Of a DNA stretch of 64,000 nt, positions 7,750 to 17,020 are shown in pieces. Numbering within the stretch: position 1 is the stretch's first letter; the number at the start of each line of letters is the position of its first letter. Location of the stretch: assembly GCA_014800895.1 (NCBI GenBank), contig JAAVFG010000015.1, forward strand, positions 18,294 to 82,293. The letters run 5' to 3'. The translations under genes were made by a program, and so were the position numbers. Below the pieces are notes generated by a model, which saw only the letters and a program-made list of their open reading frames with translations, did not search any database and was not told where the DNA came from. This DNA comes from Bacteroidales bacterium. Its GTDB lineage: Bacteria; Bacteroidota; Bacteroidia; Bacteroidales; Muribaculaceae.

Positions 7750-10700
7750 TCAAGGATTCTTCGACATTGTAGGTCTCATGCGCGGGGAGAGGGAGTTGCG
7801 GTAATGAGTCCATGCACGGTTGCGGCGCTCGACATCCTCCATGTACCATTCGCCTATTTTCCTCAGGTCCCCGCGCCGGAAGGTATCAGCCAATTCCACG
7901 AAGAGTGCGCCCCATTCCCTTTCAGTGCGGAAGATAGAATCGCCCATCGTTATTGAGAGGAGGGTATGCGGGTCGGCTCCATATTCACGGTGTGTACGGA
8001 GAGCTAACTCCAGCGCCTCCTCCTTATGACCGTTGCGCAGAAGCCTCTTGGCGGCAGCTCCGATATCCCCCCTCATGCGCGCCATCATGGAAGCCGGGAT
8101 ACGGTCAAGATAGACAGTGTCGGAAGAGGCGTCGTTAGGGGCTTTTATGCCATGAGCTATACGTATCAGCGCCGAATCCTGACGACCCGCCGGCTCCTTG
8201 CCGAGACGGTATGCGAAGATGCGGTCGGTCATGTGGGGACGCAAAGAGATATACTGACCCGACGGAAGATTTTTCTGCCAGTAGAATGGACGGAACAGCA
8301 CCGAGTCGGACGATGAGGAGGCATTGGAGGCGATAAGGCTCAGCATCATCAGCTTATGAAATGCGAACGTGCGCGAATCCCCGTTGCGCGAAAGGGCTGC
8401 GACAGGTATATTCAGTGAGTCTCCCTCAGCCAATGTCAGGGAAATATTGCCAGCCTCGACGGCATATGATGGGTTCTCTTTGAGTCGGCGCAGCATCTCC
8501 CGGGCATTCATTGTGTCATACGCCCCCGGCATGGCTTTATCCTGCATATGGGCGTGATAGATTATATCGCGCGCCTCAAGGATGGAATTGAGATAAGGGG
8601 CATCCTCCCAAGCCCTCATTACGAGAGCTGCGTATCTGGGGGAGGAGAGATAAGAGAGATTGATCACTCTCACATCCCTGCGTATCCCCTCCACCTCCTG
8701 GGCATACCACAGCGGGAATGTGAAATTATCGCCATCCACGAATATTACGGCATTCGGGTCGAGGGAGTTAAGTATATTCTCAGCCAGTCGGGAGGCTGCT
8801 CTTCTGCCGGAGCGGTCATGATCATCGTAATTCTCGGTGAGCATCAGCGCCGCCACCCCCGCCGAGGGGATGAATCCGACAGAGGCATAAATCAGAAGGG
8901 AGCGTAGAGTAAGAGGGCGGTGCTTTCTTAACAGGCGCGCACACCGGTTGGCGATGATGCGTGCCAGTCCGAGGGCTCCGGCGGCAATCCAGATCGAGAA
9001 TGCCATGTAGGAGCCGAGGAAGGTATAATCGCGTTCGCGTGGTTCGCCGGGAGTCTGGTTGAGATATATCACGATAGCCACACCGGTCATGATGAAGAGG
9101 AGCGCCACCACCGCGCAAGCCATACGTCCGCGCCAGTTGGAGCGGCACATCCAGATTATTCCCCATATCCCGAGCAGGAAGGGGAGCATATAGTAGCGGT
9201 TGCGTCCCTTGTTTTTCTCTCCCGCGTGAGGAGGAAGGGCATCTTCCGCCGAAAGCATGGCATTGTCAAGAGGGGAGATGCCGGTGATGAAATTGCCATG
9301 CTCCACTTCCCCCGTGGAGGGGATATCATTCTGTCTCCCCGAGAAATTCCACATAAGATAGCGTAGATACATATATCCGATCTGGTATCCGAAGAGATAT
9401 TGGAAATTCTGAAGATAAGTAGGACGTAAGGCTATAGGATGAGTGCGTTTCCCTTCCGCCCCCATTTTAGCTACGGGCATTCCCAGCGTGTCAAGAGCTT
9501 CGGAGATAAGGACAGTATCCATACTCTCCGCCCTCATGCCCGCCCATGCCGCGTAAGCTTCTATGTCGAACGGACTGCGCCCGGTGAGTCGTGGAAACCA
9601 CATATTCAGCTCCGGAGTCAGCACCTGCTGTGAGCGATAGCCGCGCACGATATAAGCCTCCTTCCCTTTCTTCAGCGCTTTCTCATTGATAACGGAGTCT
9701 GCCGGAGTCAGGGCGGAGAATGTGTTGGGAGCGCGCAACACGGCTTCCGCCATCAGCGGCTCAATCTGTCGTGTGGTGTGCTCCACTACATAGCGAGTAT
9801 ATCTGGGAGTGGAATCAAGGTTCCATTCCTCCCTCAGCATCGGGCGGCTGTAGGGGGTATTGCCGTAAAGGAGCGGCGCCGCCCCATACTGTTCGCGCGC
9901 CTGATATGCGGCGAAAGAGAAGGGATTGCCGGGCATCGCCGCATTGGGAGGAGCAGGTATATCGCCGCGTATGGGGATTAATGCGTAAGCCGAATAGCCG
10001 GTGAGGAGCATGGCGAGCATCCACATCATGAGGTTGATGCGGATAGGGTTGAAATATCGTATCCTTACGATTATCATTGTCGCCAGGGCAGACACCGCCG
10101 CCCCGACTAAGAAATTTCCGGAAAATATAAATAATCCGGAAAGGAAAACCGGAGGAAAGATCGACAGGGAGATGGCGCCGCGGTTGGATGAGCAGCGAGT
10201 CACGCTCAGAGCCACTATCAGCGATATCCCTAACAAGGCGACGTAGGCGGCTACTCCCCATAGTAGGGGAAGCCCGAGAGTATTCGCGGCGAAGAGCTCC
10301 ATCTCGGCTGCCAATGCTATAGTGGATGGCATCATGCCGGTCAGTATGCAGCCCACCATTATGATGGATGCAATGAAGATAATCAGAATCTTCCATAATG
10401 ACTTTATACTCCTGCGGAGAGCCCACACGATGGCGAGCGCGGGAATGACGAGGAGGTTGAGCTGATGCACTCCGAGCGAGAGCCCGAAAATGTAAGCCAA
10501 AAGTATGAGATAGCGCCAGCCTAAAGATGTGGAGGAGGCGCGCGCCCATTTCAGCATGAGCCATACGGAAAGGGCTGTAAGGAAAATAGACATGGCATAC
10601 ACCTCAGCTTCTACGGCAGAATACCAAACGGAGTCGCACCATCCGAATATCAGCGCGCCGATAAAGGCTGCTCCGGCGGCATAGAAGGCATGAAGGCGAC

Positions 10701-11055
10701 GGCGCACACCGTCGCGCGTCTTAAGCACCCATACTGCCCCGATAAAGATAATCTTGGATAGGAAAAATCCGGCTAAGGCAGTGAAGAGGCCGCTTGACAG
10801 ATTGATGGCTAACGCCGCATATTTACCCGGAAGAAAGAGTGTGACAATCCTCTCCACCAGCATCCATACGGGATTTCCCGGGGGATGTCCGGGCACGAGA
10901 CGAGTGGCGGCCGTGACATATTCCGGACAGTCCCAGAACGACACAGTCGGGGGGATAGTGGACCAGTAAGTGATCAGGAGGATAAAGAATACCAGCCAGC
11001 TCACCGTCCTGTCGGTCACGGTAAAAATACGGTATCTATCTAAAACATCCTTCAT
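7750..11055 (-). CDS. DUF2723 (GT117-type) multi-pass membrane protein
   Basis: About 1101 residues from MKDVLDRYR (ATG at 11055); an ATG 51 bp further out is possible but would overlap the upstream gene more. The N-terminal half is a string of transmembrane helices containing the family signature FWDCPEYVTAATRLVPGHPPGNP near residue 45. The C-terminal half is largely soluble, with a second membrane block around PREAR-like GEPRERDYTFLGSYMAFSIW. DUF2723 proteins are polytopic and assigned to the membrane glycosyltransferase class GT117 in Bacteroidetes, probably using lipid-linked sugars. It overlaps the upstream GT4 gene by 20 bp, supporting a shared role in surface glycan assembly. Confidence 0.85.
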   Translation of the reverse strand: MKDVLDRYRIFTVTDRTVSWLVFFILLITYWSTIPPTVSFWDCPEYVTAATRLVPGHPPGNPVWMLVERIVTLFLPGKYAALAINLSSGLFTALAGFFLSKIIFIGAVWVLKTRDGVRRRLHAFYAAGAAFIGALIFGWCDSVWYSAVEAEVYAMSIFLTALSVWLMLKWARASSTSLGWRYLILLAYIFGLSLGVHQLNLLVIPALAIVWALRRSIKSLWKILIIFIASIIMVGCILTGMMPSTIALAAEMELFAANTLGLPLLWGVAAYVALLGISLIVALSVTRCSSNRGAISLSIFPPVFLSGLFIFSGNFLVGAAVSALATMIIVRIRYFNPIRINLMMWMLAMLLTGYSAYALIPIRGDIPAPPNAAMPGNPFSFAAYQAREQYGAAPLLYGNTPYSRPMLREEWNLDSTPRYTRYVVEHTTRQIEPLMAEAVLRAPNTFSALTPADSVINEKALKKGKEAYIVRGYRSQQVLTPELNMWFPRLTGRSPFDIEAYAAWAGMRAESMDTVLISEALDTLGMPVAKMGAEGKRTHPIALRPTYLQNFQYLFGYQIGYMYLRYLMWNFSGRQNDIPSTGEVEHGNFITGISPLDNAMLSAEDALPPHAGEKNKGRNRYYMLPFLLGIWGIIWMCRSNWRGRMACAVVALLFIMTGVAIVIYLNQTPGEPRERDYTFLGSYMAFSIWIAAGALGLARIIANRCARLLRKHRPLTLRSLLIYASVGFIPSAGVAALMLTENYDDHDRSGRRAASRLAENILNSLDPNAVIFVDGDNFTFPLWYAQEVEGIRRDVRVINLSYLSSPRYAALVMRAWEDAPYLNSILEARDIIYHAHMQDKAMPGAYDTMNAREMLRRLKENPSYAVEAGNISLTLAEGDSLNIPVAALSRNGDSRTFAFHKLMMLSLIASNASSSSDSVLFRPFYWQKNLPSGQYISLRPHMTDRIFAYRLGKEPAGRQDSALIRIAHGIKAPNDASSDTVYLDRIPASMMARMRGDIGAAAKRLLRNGHKEEALELALRTHREYGADPHTLLSITMGDSIFRTEREWGALFVELADTFRRGDLRKIGEWYMEDVERRNRAWTHYRNSLSPRMRPTMSKNP

Positions 11056-12142
11056 AGATAGCATCAAGCTTTTTAGTAAATTCCTGCCATGACAGAGCTT
11101 TTTCAAACTCCCTCTTGGCTCTCTCTCCCATCTCCCGGCGGAGGTCGGGGGATGTGGCGAGGCGTGTCATCGCCTCCGCGAGAGTGGCGGTGTCGCCGGG
11201 GCGCACCATAAGCGCGGTCTCGCCGTCGCGCAGATATTCGGTCTGCGCTCCGTTGGCGGTGCATATCTGCGGTTTGCCGTAAGCCATATATCTGAGGTTG
11301 CTGAGACCGAAAGCCTCGCTCTCCACGGAGGGGACCACCCCGAAATGAGTGCGGGCAATCAGCTCGGAGGGGTCTTCACACCCGGTGTTCCAATCTATGG
11401 CGTCCATCACTTCGCGTATCATTGCTCTTTTGCGCAGACGGTCGGTGAAGTCGGGATTTCCCGTTCCGGCGATGACCAGACGCATCTTGACATTGCGCAT
11501 CGCCATGAGAGCGTCGATAAGATTCTCCAGACCTTTACGCTCCGCCACTTGCCCGAAGTAAAGGGCAGTGACCGGTCCGCGTTCCGGCTCGCTTACATCG
11601 AGCGATTCAGGATTGAGGTATAAGCTGTTATGCAGCACATGCACTTTCCCTTCGGGTATAGGCTTCAGTCCGGCTTCCCATGAGTGACAGAAGCGTTCGT
11701 AAGCCAGCTTCGACACGAATATATGCGCGTCGATATTATTATATAGATGTCGGAATATCTTCGAGTCTCTCCCTTTTCTCACCGCATGGCGTGTCGCGGC
11801 TATCTTTATCCCCTCCCTCTGCGCCAGGAAGCGGGCGAGGATAGCGGTATAGGCGTCACGGTAACGGTGCACATGGATGAGGGTATCTCCCGGGGGAAGG
11901 CGACGCAGAAACCGCGCCATACGGAATATGGAAGTGAAGTCGAGCATACCCGTGAAAGGGGCATGGCCGACTTCAATATCATTTGCTTTAAAACGTGAAT
12001 CGACGGCATGCGCTCCGGTGGTGAGCGCGAAAACGTTTAGACCTTTCTCCTTATAGTGACGACAAATGTCGAGAGCGTATGTCTGCGCTCCCGCCATTCT
12101 GTTGCCGGGCACGATATGAAGAAGATTTTGCATAGGCTTCAA
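11036..12142 (-). CDS. Glycosyltransferase family 4 protein
   Basis: 368 residues with the GT-B layout. The N-terminal acceptor domain has HIVPGNRMAGAQTYALDICR and the C-terminal nucleotide-sugar domain has ALYFGQVAERKGLENLIDAL and GDTATLAEAMTRLATSPDLR. The usual EX7E motif reads EAFGLSNLR here: the second glutamate is arginine, so sugar-phosphate binding may be changed. It is followed directly by the DUF2723 membrane protein with a short overlap, so both probably act on the same cell-surface glycan. Cytoplasmic, membrane-associated. Donor and acceptor cannot be read from the sequence. Confidence 0.88.
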   Translation of the reverse strand: MKPMQNLLHIVPGNRMAGAQTYALDICRHYKEKGLNVFALTTGAHAVDSRFKANDIEVGHAPFTGMLDFTSIFRMARFLRRLPPGDTLIHVHRYRDAYTAILARFLAQREGIKIAATRHAVRKGRDSKIFRHLYNNIDAHIFVSKLAYERFCHSWEAGLKPIPEGKVHVLHNSLYLNPESLDVSEPERGPVTALYFGQVAERKGLENLIDALMAMRNVKMRLVIAGTGNPDFTDRLRKRAMIREVMDAIDWNTGCEDPSELIARTHFGVVPSVESEAFGLSNLRYMAYGKPQICTANGAQTEYLRDGETALMVRPGDTATLAEAMTRLATSPDLRREMGERAKREFEKALSWQEFTKKLDAIYEGCFR

Positions 12143-12168
12143 TCAGTTGCCGGTAGAAGGAAATATTA

Positions 12169-13275
12169 TCAGTTGGGGGCTCCGGAGAGCATTACGGAGA
12201 TATCCACACTCGGGAGGGAGAGGTAAGTGCCGATAAGTTTATCTACCAGTTTGCCGTCATAAGTGACTATACCGACCTGCACGCCGGGAGTGGTATGTAT
12301 CATCCCGCGGAGCGAATCCTTCATCTGCATCTCGGAGAGGAGATTGACCAGAGCGTTGGATATAGCCATGGCAACAGTTCGAGGCACGGAGATGGAGGGA
12401 TGTGTCTCATTGAGGTCGAGCACATACACATTCTCCTTCATTGCGGCGGAAAGATTTTTCGGGAATTCAAATTCGCGGGTGGTGAGACCGGTGATAATCA
12501 CGTCGGCAGACTTCACTTTGTTATAAAGCACTCTGGGATGGATTGCAATGGCATCGACGAGATGACCACATTCATGCTTCACATCCTGGAGGGCTGAGAT
12601 GTCGTTATCCATGAGAGTGACCCGCGCACCTTGCGCCACAGCCGACTGAGCGGCGGCGATCATCTCCGTGCCGATTCCGATGAGAAGCACCTCGCAGGGA
12701 TTAAGTCCGGCAACGGAAGCGAGCAGAACGCCCTTTCCGCCTCCAAGATAGGAGAGGGCTTCCTGAGCATACATGATGGCGGCACGACCGTCGATTTCAT
12801 CCACGATATTTGCGAATACCTCATTGCCGTTGTGGGAGGTCATGTTGTCGAGACATCCGCAGACGATATGCTGGGAAAGGAGCGCCTTGATTGTAGACTG
12901 TTCGAAGAGAGTGGAGCCCATCATGCAGAGCAGTCCGGCTCCCTTCTTCATCTTCTTGATATCTTTGGCGCGGAGAGGGGCGTAAGATAACACGAGAGGA
13001 GCCTGCAGAGCCTCCTCGCGGGTGACTATCTTCACGCCGTAATTGGCATAGACTTCATCCGAATAGCTCACGTCGACACCCGCACCCGACTCCATGGAGA
13101 TTTTTATTCCTCCGGCGGTAAGCATACCGCATGCCTCCGGAGTGAGGAGTATACGGGTCTCATCGGTATCGGAATAATTACCTACCATTCCGATAGTCAG
13201 ACCGGATTCTATTCTCTCGATAGTTTCGACCATTTCCTGAGTGTCGAGCTCAAATTCGCTATTTTGATTAGTCAT
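12169..13275 (-). CDS. Alanine dehydrogenase-like NAD-binding protein
   Basis: 368 residues in the alanine dehydrogenase/transhydrogenase-alpha superfamily. The N-terminal domain has ETRILLTPEACGMLTAGG, and the NAD domain has LLIGIGTEMIAAAQSAVAQGARVTLMDND. An N-terminal extension of about 25 acidic residues (NSEFELDTQEMVETIERIES) precedes the fold. The glycine loop GIGTEM lacks the third glycine of GxGxxG. The family deaminates L-alanine to pyruvate, but several conserved substrate-binding segments are divergent (VLSYAPLRAKDIKKMKKGA), so substrate is uncertain. It stands before the GT4 gene with a 26-bp gap. Confidence 0.75.
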   Translation of the reverse strand: MTNQNSEFELDTQEMVETIERIESGLTIGMVGNYSDTDETRILLTPEACGMLTAGGIKISMESGAGVDVSYSDEVYANYGVKIVTREEALQAPLVLSYAPLRAKDIKKMKKGAGLLCMMGSTLFEQSTIKALLSQHIVCGCLDNMTSHNGNEVFANIVDEIDGRAAIMYAQEALSYLGGGKGVLLASVAGLNPCEVLLIGIGTEMIAAAQSAVAQGARVTLMDNDISALQDVKHECGHLVDAIAIHPRVLYNKVKSADVIITGLTTREFEFPKNLSAAMKENVYVLDLNETHPSISVPRTVAMAISNALVNLLSEMQMKDSLRGMIHTTPGVQVGIVTYDGKLVDKLIGTYLSLPSVDISVMLSGAPN

Positions 13276-13404
13276 GGTGATTCAGATTTGGAAGTTGCTA
13301 AAACTACTTCTATTACTCTAAATTAACATTTAAAATCGGAATAGCCAAATTTTCGGGCTTCCTCAGGTAAAAATATTAAAGCAGACCGGGGCTTTAACGG
13401 ATGT

Positions 13405-13425
13405 AGCCGAAGGTGTATTTCGGCT
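13405..13425. terminator. Small hairpin between aroK and the alanine dehydrogenase-like gene
   Basis: AGCCGAA (13405-13411) pairs with TTCGGCT (13419-13425) around a 7-nt loop, 17 bp beyond the aroK stop on the minus strand. No T-run follows, so termination is only suggested. Confidence 0.4.
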
Positions 13426-13441
13426 TAAAGGCATCAGGGAC

Positions 13442-13966
13442 TTAGAGATATTTGGTGATGAAAGTCTCGACAGAGGAGTCGATCTGGGAGCGGCTCTCGA
13501 GAAGATCTCCGGGGAAATGGATTTCCGCGCGGCTGTAATGGGGGAGACGTGCCTCCAGTCCCGCCTTGATAGCGGAGCGTATCTCCTCTTCCGATTTTCC
13601 CGCCATCAAGGGACGCTTGGAATTATTCTCCACCAATCTGCGCGTCAGCACTTCGGGGTCGGTATTGAGAAAAAGGGTTTTCCCTTTGCCGAGCATATAA
13701 TCCATGTTGTCATGGAAGCAAGGCGTGCCGCCTCCGCAAGAGATAATGGCGTTTTGAAATTCGCCCGCCTCGCGAAGCATCGCAGCCTCTTTCGCACGGA
13801 AGCCCTCCTCACCCTCTTCGGCAAAAATTTCCGCGATGGTCTTTCGGAAACGCTGCTCGATGTAGAAGTCGAGGTCGATGAAGTCGAGTCCCGACTTTTT
13901 CGCCAAGGCACGCCCGAAAGTGGTCTTCCCACTCGCCATATATCCGACAATGAAAATAGGATCCAT
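13442..13966 (-). CDS. aroK: Shikimate kinase
   Basis: 174 residues, normal length. Walker A GYMASGKT (8-15), the shikimate-binding DLD (32-34) and RFRKTIAEIF, the EEGFRAKE segment, and the CGGGTPC motif near 77 are all present. The enzyme phosphorylates shikimate with ATP in the chorismate pathway for aromatic amino acids. It is the last gene of a minus-strand run beginning with DUF2752/CD225 genes. An array of 8-bp repeats (13992-14071) lies just upstream of its start codon. Confidence 0.93.
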   Translation of the reverse strand: MDPIFIVGYMASGKTTFGRALAKKSGLDFIDLDFYIEQRFRKTIAEIFAEEGEEGFRAKEAAMLREAGEFQNAIISCGGGTPCFHDNMDYMLGKGKTLFLNTDPEVLTRRLVENNSKRPLMAGKSEEEIRSAIKAGLEARLPHYSRAEIHFPGDLLESRSQIDSSVETFITKYL

Positions 13967-13991
13967 TACTTTATGAAATTAGAGATTAATT

Positions 13992-14071
13992 TGACAATTT
14001 GACATTTTGACAATTTGACATTTTGACAATCTGACAAATTGACAAATTGACTCAATGTCAAAATGACTGAA
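13992..14071. repeat. 8-bp tandem repeat array (TGACAATT family)
   Basis: Ten consecutive 8-bp units, the first seven of form TGACA[AT][AT][TC] (TGACAATT and TGACATTT alternate) and the last three degenerate. The array ends about 25 bp upstream of the aroK start and overlaps the stop codon region of the DUF2752 gene (stop at 14058-14060). Confidence 0.9.
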
Positions 14072-14546
14072 TCAGATTCCTTCCTATCCACCATGCGCAG
14101 ATAGCCGCGGCAATGCAGACGATAGAACCTGTGGAGTGCAATATCCGGAAAAGCTTCGGAAACTTTCCGGGCATCAACTCCGGCAACAGGTAGAGGATGA
14201 TAACCGGAATCATAAAGAAGAGGAAAGGGTTGAAATGCCACGCCTCCCTTATATCGCCATGCAGCATGGCATGGAGCATCCTCTGTGAGCCGCAGCCGGG
14301 ACATTCCCAGCCCGTCACCATCCGGAACACACACTTCGGCATCCATCCGGAGCGCGATGGGTCGACTGCAAAATAGAGCGCTCCTCCGGCAACGACAAGA
14401 ATCAGAATCAGGATTATCCTTCTTGATTTATGATAGCCGGGGTTATGTTGGCTATCAGGATAATCCCGATAATCTTGCGGAGACTGAATATCTTGATTAT
14501 CAGTATAATCCCGATGAACTTTCCGATCTTGCTTATCCTTCTTCAC
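14058..14546 (-). CDS. DUF2752 membrane protein
   Basis: 162 residues. Three predicted membrane helices (around 47-63, 106-123 and 137-157) surround the family motif GWECPGCGSQRMLHAMLHG near residue 92, with a CPGC pair that could bind metal. The N-terminal 45 residues are a degenerate Asp/Tyr/Gln/Pro-rich repeat (DYTDNQDIQSPQDYRDYPDS), probably disordered. DUF2752 genes are frequently next to CD225/TM2-type genes, as here (4-bp gap). Biochemical role unknown. Confidence 0.85.
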   Translation of the reverse strand: MKKDKQDRKVHRDYTDNQDIQSPQDYRDYPDSQHNPGYHKSRRIILILILVVAGGALYFAVDPSRSGWMPKCVFRMVTGWECPGCGSQRMLHAMLHGDIREAWHFNPFLFFMIPVIILYLLPELMPGKFPKLFRILHSTGSIVCIAAAICAWWIGRNLIQSF

Positions 14547-14550
14547 CTTT

Positions 14551-15048
14551 TTAGGGATTAAGGAGAGAGAGGGGGAGATAGACAGCCATTGAGACTACGC
14601 CGATCACAATGGAGGCTATAATCCACATCTGGGCGCGTTCGGAAGCCCTCTTCGCTCCCGCATAGTCCTTGTTATAGAATTTGGAACTGACCTGCGCGCT
14701 GTAGATGATAGCTACTATTGCGGTAGGCATACAGCAGAATATCAGCGCCAGCACCGACCATAAGAGATAAGTGGGAGGCATCTCTTCCTGTTCCCCTTCA
14801 TACATCGGCTGAGAGGGCTGCTTAATGAAAGAAGGCTCTTCCGGGCTATTTACCGGCTGAGTATACTGAGGCTGTCCGTTATCCATACCCGGCTGAGGGG
14901 GATAGGGAGGGAAGGCTGGAGGGGGAGGAGTCTGCTGTTGCTCTTCCGCTTTTTCCTGTGCCTGACGCGCCTGTTCGGGATCAAATTTGAGTTTCAGTTT
15001 CTTTGCCCATTCCTCATCGGGATTTGGGGGAGGTGTATTATTGTCCAT
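14551..15048 (-). CDS. CD225/dispanin-family membrane protein
   Basis: 165 residues from ATG at 15048 (MDNNTPPPNPDEEW); the longer frame upstream runs through repeat DNA and is unlikely to be translated. The N-terminal 90 residues are Pro/Gln-rich (PPPPAFPPYPPQPG), followed by the dispanin core: LWSVLALIFCCMPTAIVAII, the SAQVSSKFYNKDYAGAKRAS loop, then a second helix WIIASIVIGVVSMAVYL. Bacterial members are small inner-membrane proteins of unknown function, related to interferon-induced transmembrane proteins. Paired with the DUF2752 gene. Confidence 0.85.
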   Translation of the reverse strand: MDNNTPPPNPDEEWAKKLKLKFDPEQARQAQEKAEEQQQTPPPPAFPPYPPQPGMDNGQPQYTQPVNSPEEPSFIKQPSQPMYEGEQEEMPPTYLLWSVLALIFCCMPTAIVAIIYSAQVSSKFYNKDYAGAKRASERAQMWIIASIVIGVVSMAVYLPLSLLNP

Positions 15049-15078
15049 AATGGTTCGTTTTTTTAAGTTTATTATCGG

Positions 15079-15141
15079 GGGGACGCACCTGTGGTACGTT
15101 CCTGCTATTTTTTCGGCGGACGCACCTGTGGTACGTCCTAC
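15079..15141. repeat. Two copies of the GGACGCACC/GGTACGTCC repeat
   Basis: Copies at 15079-15102 and 15115-15141 share GGACGCACCTGTGGTACGT. Each is an imperfect palindrome. They fill most of the gap between the MsbA-like gene and the CD225 gene. Related copies lie at 25250, 34778 and 39421-39579. Confidence 0.85.
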
Positions 15142-15157
15142 AAAGAGGGGTGAGGGA

Positions 15158-16990
15158 TCAGACGTGTTGCATCTCCACGAGCTTCTTGTAGATACCACCC
15201 TTTTGGATTAATTCCTCATGCGTGCCGCTCTCGACTATGCGTCCCTCATTGAGCACGCAGATACGGTCGGCATTGACAATAGTGGAGAGGCGGTGAGCCA
15301 CTACGACAGTGGTGCGGTTTGCCATGAGGGCATCAAGTGCATCCTGCACGAGACGCTCGCTTTCCGTGTCGAGAGCGGAGGTCGCCTCATCGAGGATCAG
15401 TATGGCGGGATCTTTAAGAAGCGCCCTCGCGATGGATATGCGTTGACGCTGCCCTCCGGAGAGGCGGCATCCCCGGTCGCCGATGAGAGTGTCATAGCCC
15501 TCCTCCATCTCCATGATGAAGTCATGGGCGTTGGCAATTTTGGCTGCCTCGATCACCTCCTCCTTTGTTGCTTTCGGATTGCCGAAGAGTATATTGTTAT
15601 AGATTGTGTCGTTGAAGAGAATTGCCTCCTGATTCACATTTCCCATCAGCGAGCGCAGATCCTTGATGCGTAGCTGAGTGATATCCTCCCCGTCGATAAG
15701 GACGCGCCCTTTCTGAATTTCGTAGAAGCGCGGGATAAGATCCAGCATCGTGGACTTTCCGGAGCCGGATTGCCCCACTATCGCCACTGTCTCTCCCGGC
15801 TTGATGTCAAGATTTACATCGGAGAGGACGTTGCGGGTGCCGTCATAGCTGAAGGTCACGTCATCAAAGATGATGGAGGGGCGGGTGGTCTCGGGAAGCG
15901 ATTTGGGAGTCGCGGGATCTTTGATAGGATTGTCTGTATTGAGAATCTTGTCGATGCGCTCCATCGCCGCCATACCTTTCTGGATGAAATAGCCGTTTCG
16001 CGCCAACTGTTTCACGGGATTAATGATATTATAGAACATCAGGAGGTAGAAGATGAACATTGAGGCATCTATGAAAGTATGTCCGTTAAGGATAAGCGTA
16101 CCTCCGAACCAAAGAATTATCGCCACGGTCGTGATACCGATTAATTCCGATAGAGGATGAGCGAGAGCCACCCGTCTCACCACCGAATTATTCACGCGGT
16201 AGAACTTCTCGGTCAGGCGTGAGAATCTCCGGGTCACGATATTCTCCGCATTAAATGCCTTGACTATGCGCAATCCGCCGATAGTCTCCTCGATATTGGA
16301 GAGAATCTCACCGCTCAGCTCCTGGGCTTCGCGGGAGGAAGCTTTGAGTTTCTTGCCGACCGATCCCAGAATAAGACCGAATACGGGAATGACTATAAAT
16401 ACGAAGAGCGTGAGCTGCCAGCTCATGTAGAGCATCACTCCTAAAGATACGATAATCACGATGGGATAATTGATCACCGCCGCTATATTGGACATGACGG
16501 AGGTCTGAAGCTCGCGCACGTCGGTAGTGGCGCGGGAGAGTATATCACCCTTCTTCTCATTGGTGAAGAAGCCTATAGGGAGGGAGACCACTTTATCATA
16601 GATACTGTTTCGGAGATCGCGCTCGATGCCGTTGGTCATAGGGCATAGCACATACTCGCTGGCGTATGCCGCAAGCACCTTTACAAGCGTCATCGCCACA
16701 AAGAAGAGGCAGAGAAGACCCAAGGCATTGGAGGCTCCGTGTGCCTTCATGAACTCCGTGATATAATAATAGAAATTATTGATTGCCGCATCCTTGAGGT
16801 TGGAGACGCTCATATCCATATAAGTGTATTCCTTTGTGTCAATGCCGAACAGCACATTCAGGATCGGCATGATGAAGGCGAAGGAGAAGACTGTGAAGAG
16901 AGTATTGAGCACATTGAAAAATGCACTCCCGATAACATTCCATTTATAAGATGATGCGAATCGCATCACGAATTTGAAGAAATCTTTCAT
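15158..16990 (-). CDS. MsbA-like ABC exporter (fused permease and ATPase)
   Basis: 610 residues. The N-terminal ABC type-1 exporter domain has six helices (about 15-330). The ATPase domain has Walker A GQSGSGKS near 400, Q-loop, signature LSGGQRQRISIARALL and Walker B AILILDEATSALD, then the His-loop VVAHRLS. This half-transporter form works as a homodimer; close relatives flip lipid A core or other lipids across the inner membrane. It is 30 bp downstream of the ABC-2 permease gene and could be co-transcribed with that export system. Confidence 0.9.
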   Translation of the reverse strand: MKDFFKFVMRFASSYKWNVIGSAFFNVLNTLFTVFSFAFIMPILNVLFGIDTKEYTYMDMSVSNLKDAAINNFYYYITEFMKAHGASNALGLLCLFFVAMTLVKVLAAYASEYVLCPMTNGIERDLRNSIYDKVVSLPIGFFTNEKKGDILSRATTDVRELQTSVMSNIAAVINYPIVIIVSLGVMLYMSWQLTLFVFIVIPVFGLILGSVGKKLKASSREAQELSGEILSNIEETIGGLRIVKAFNAENIVTRRFSRLTEKFYRVNNSVVRRVALAHPLSELIGITTVAIILWFGGTLILNGHTFIDASMFIFYLLMFYNIINPVKQLARNGYFIQKGMAAMERIDKILNTDNPIKDPATPKSLPETTRPSIIFDDVTFSYDGTRNVLSDVNLDIKPGETVAIVGQSGSGKSTMLDLIPRFYEIQKGRVLIDGEDITQLRIKDLRSLMGNVNQEAILFNDTIYNNILFGNPKATKEEVIEAAKIANAHDFIMEMEEGYDTLIGDRGCRLSGGQRQRISIARALLKDPAILILDEATSALDTESERLVQDALDALMANRTTVVVAHRLSTIVNADRICVLNEGRIVESGTHEELIQKGGIYKKLVEMQHV

Positions 16991-17020
16991 TTTTCGATGT
17001 CAGGTAAAAGTTAAATTCCC

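Noticed and set aside
15049-15198. Fifty-codon N-terminal extension of the CD225 gene
   Set aside because: It crosses two copies of a dispersed repeat and the MsbA-like stop region; the family starts at the downstream ATG 15048.
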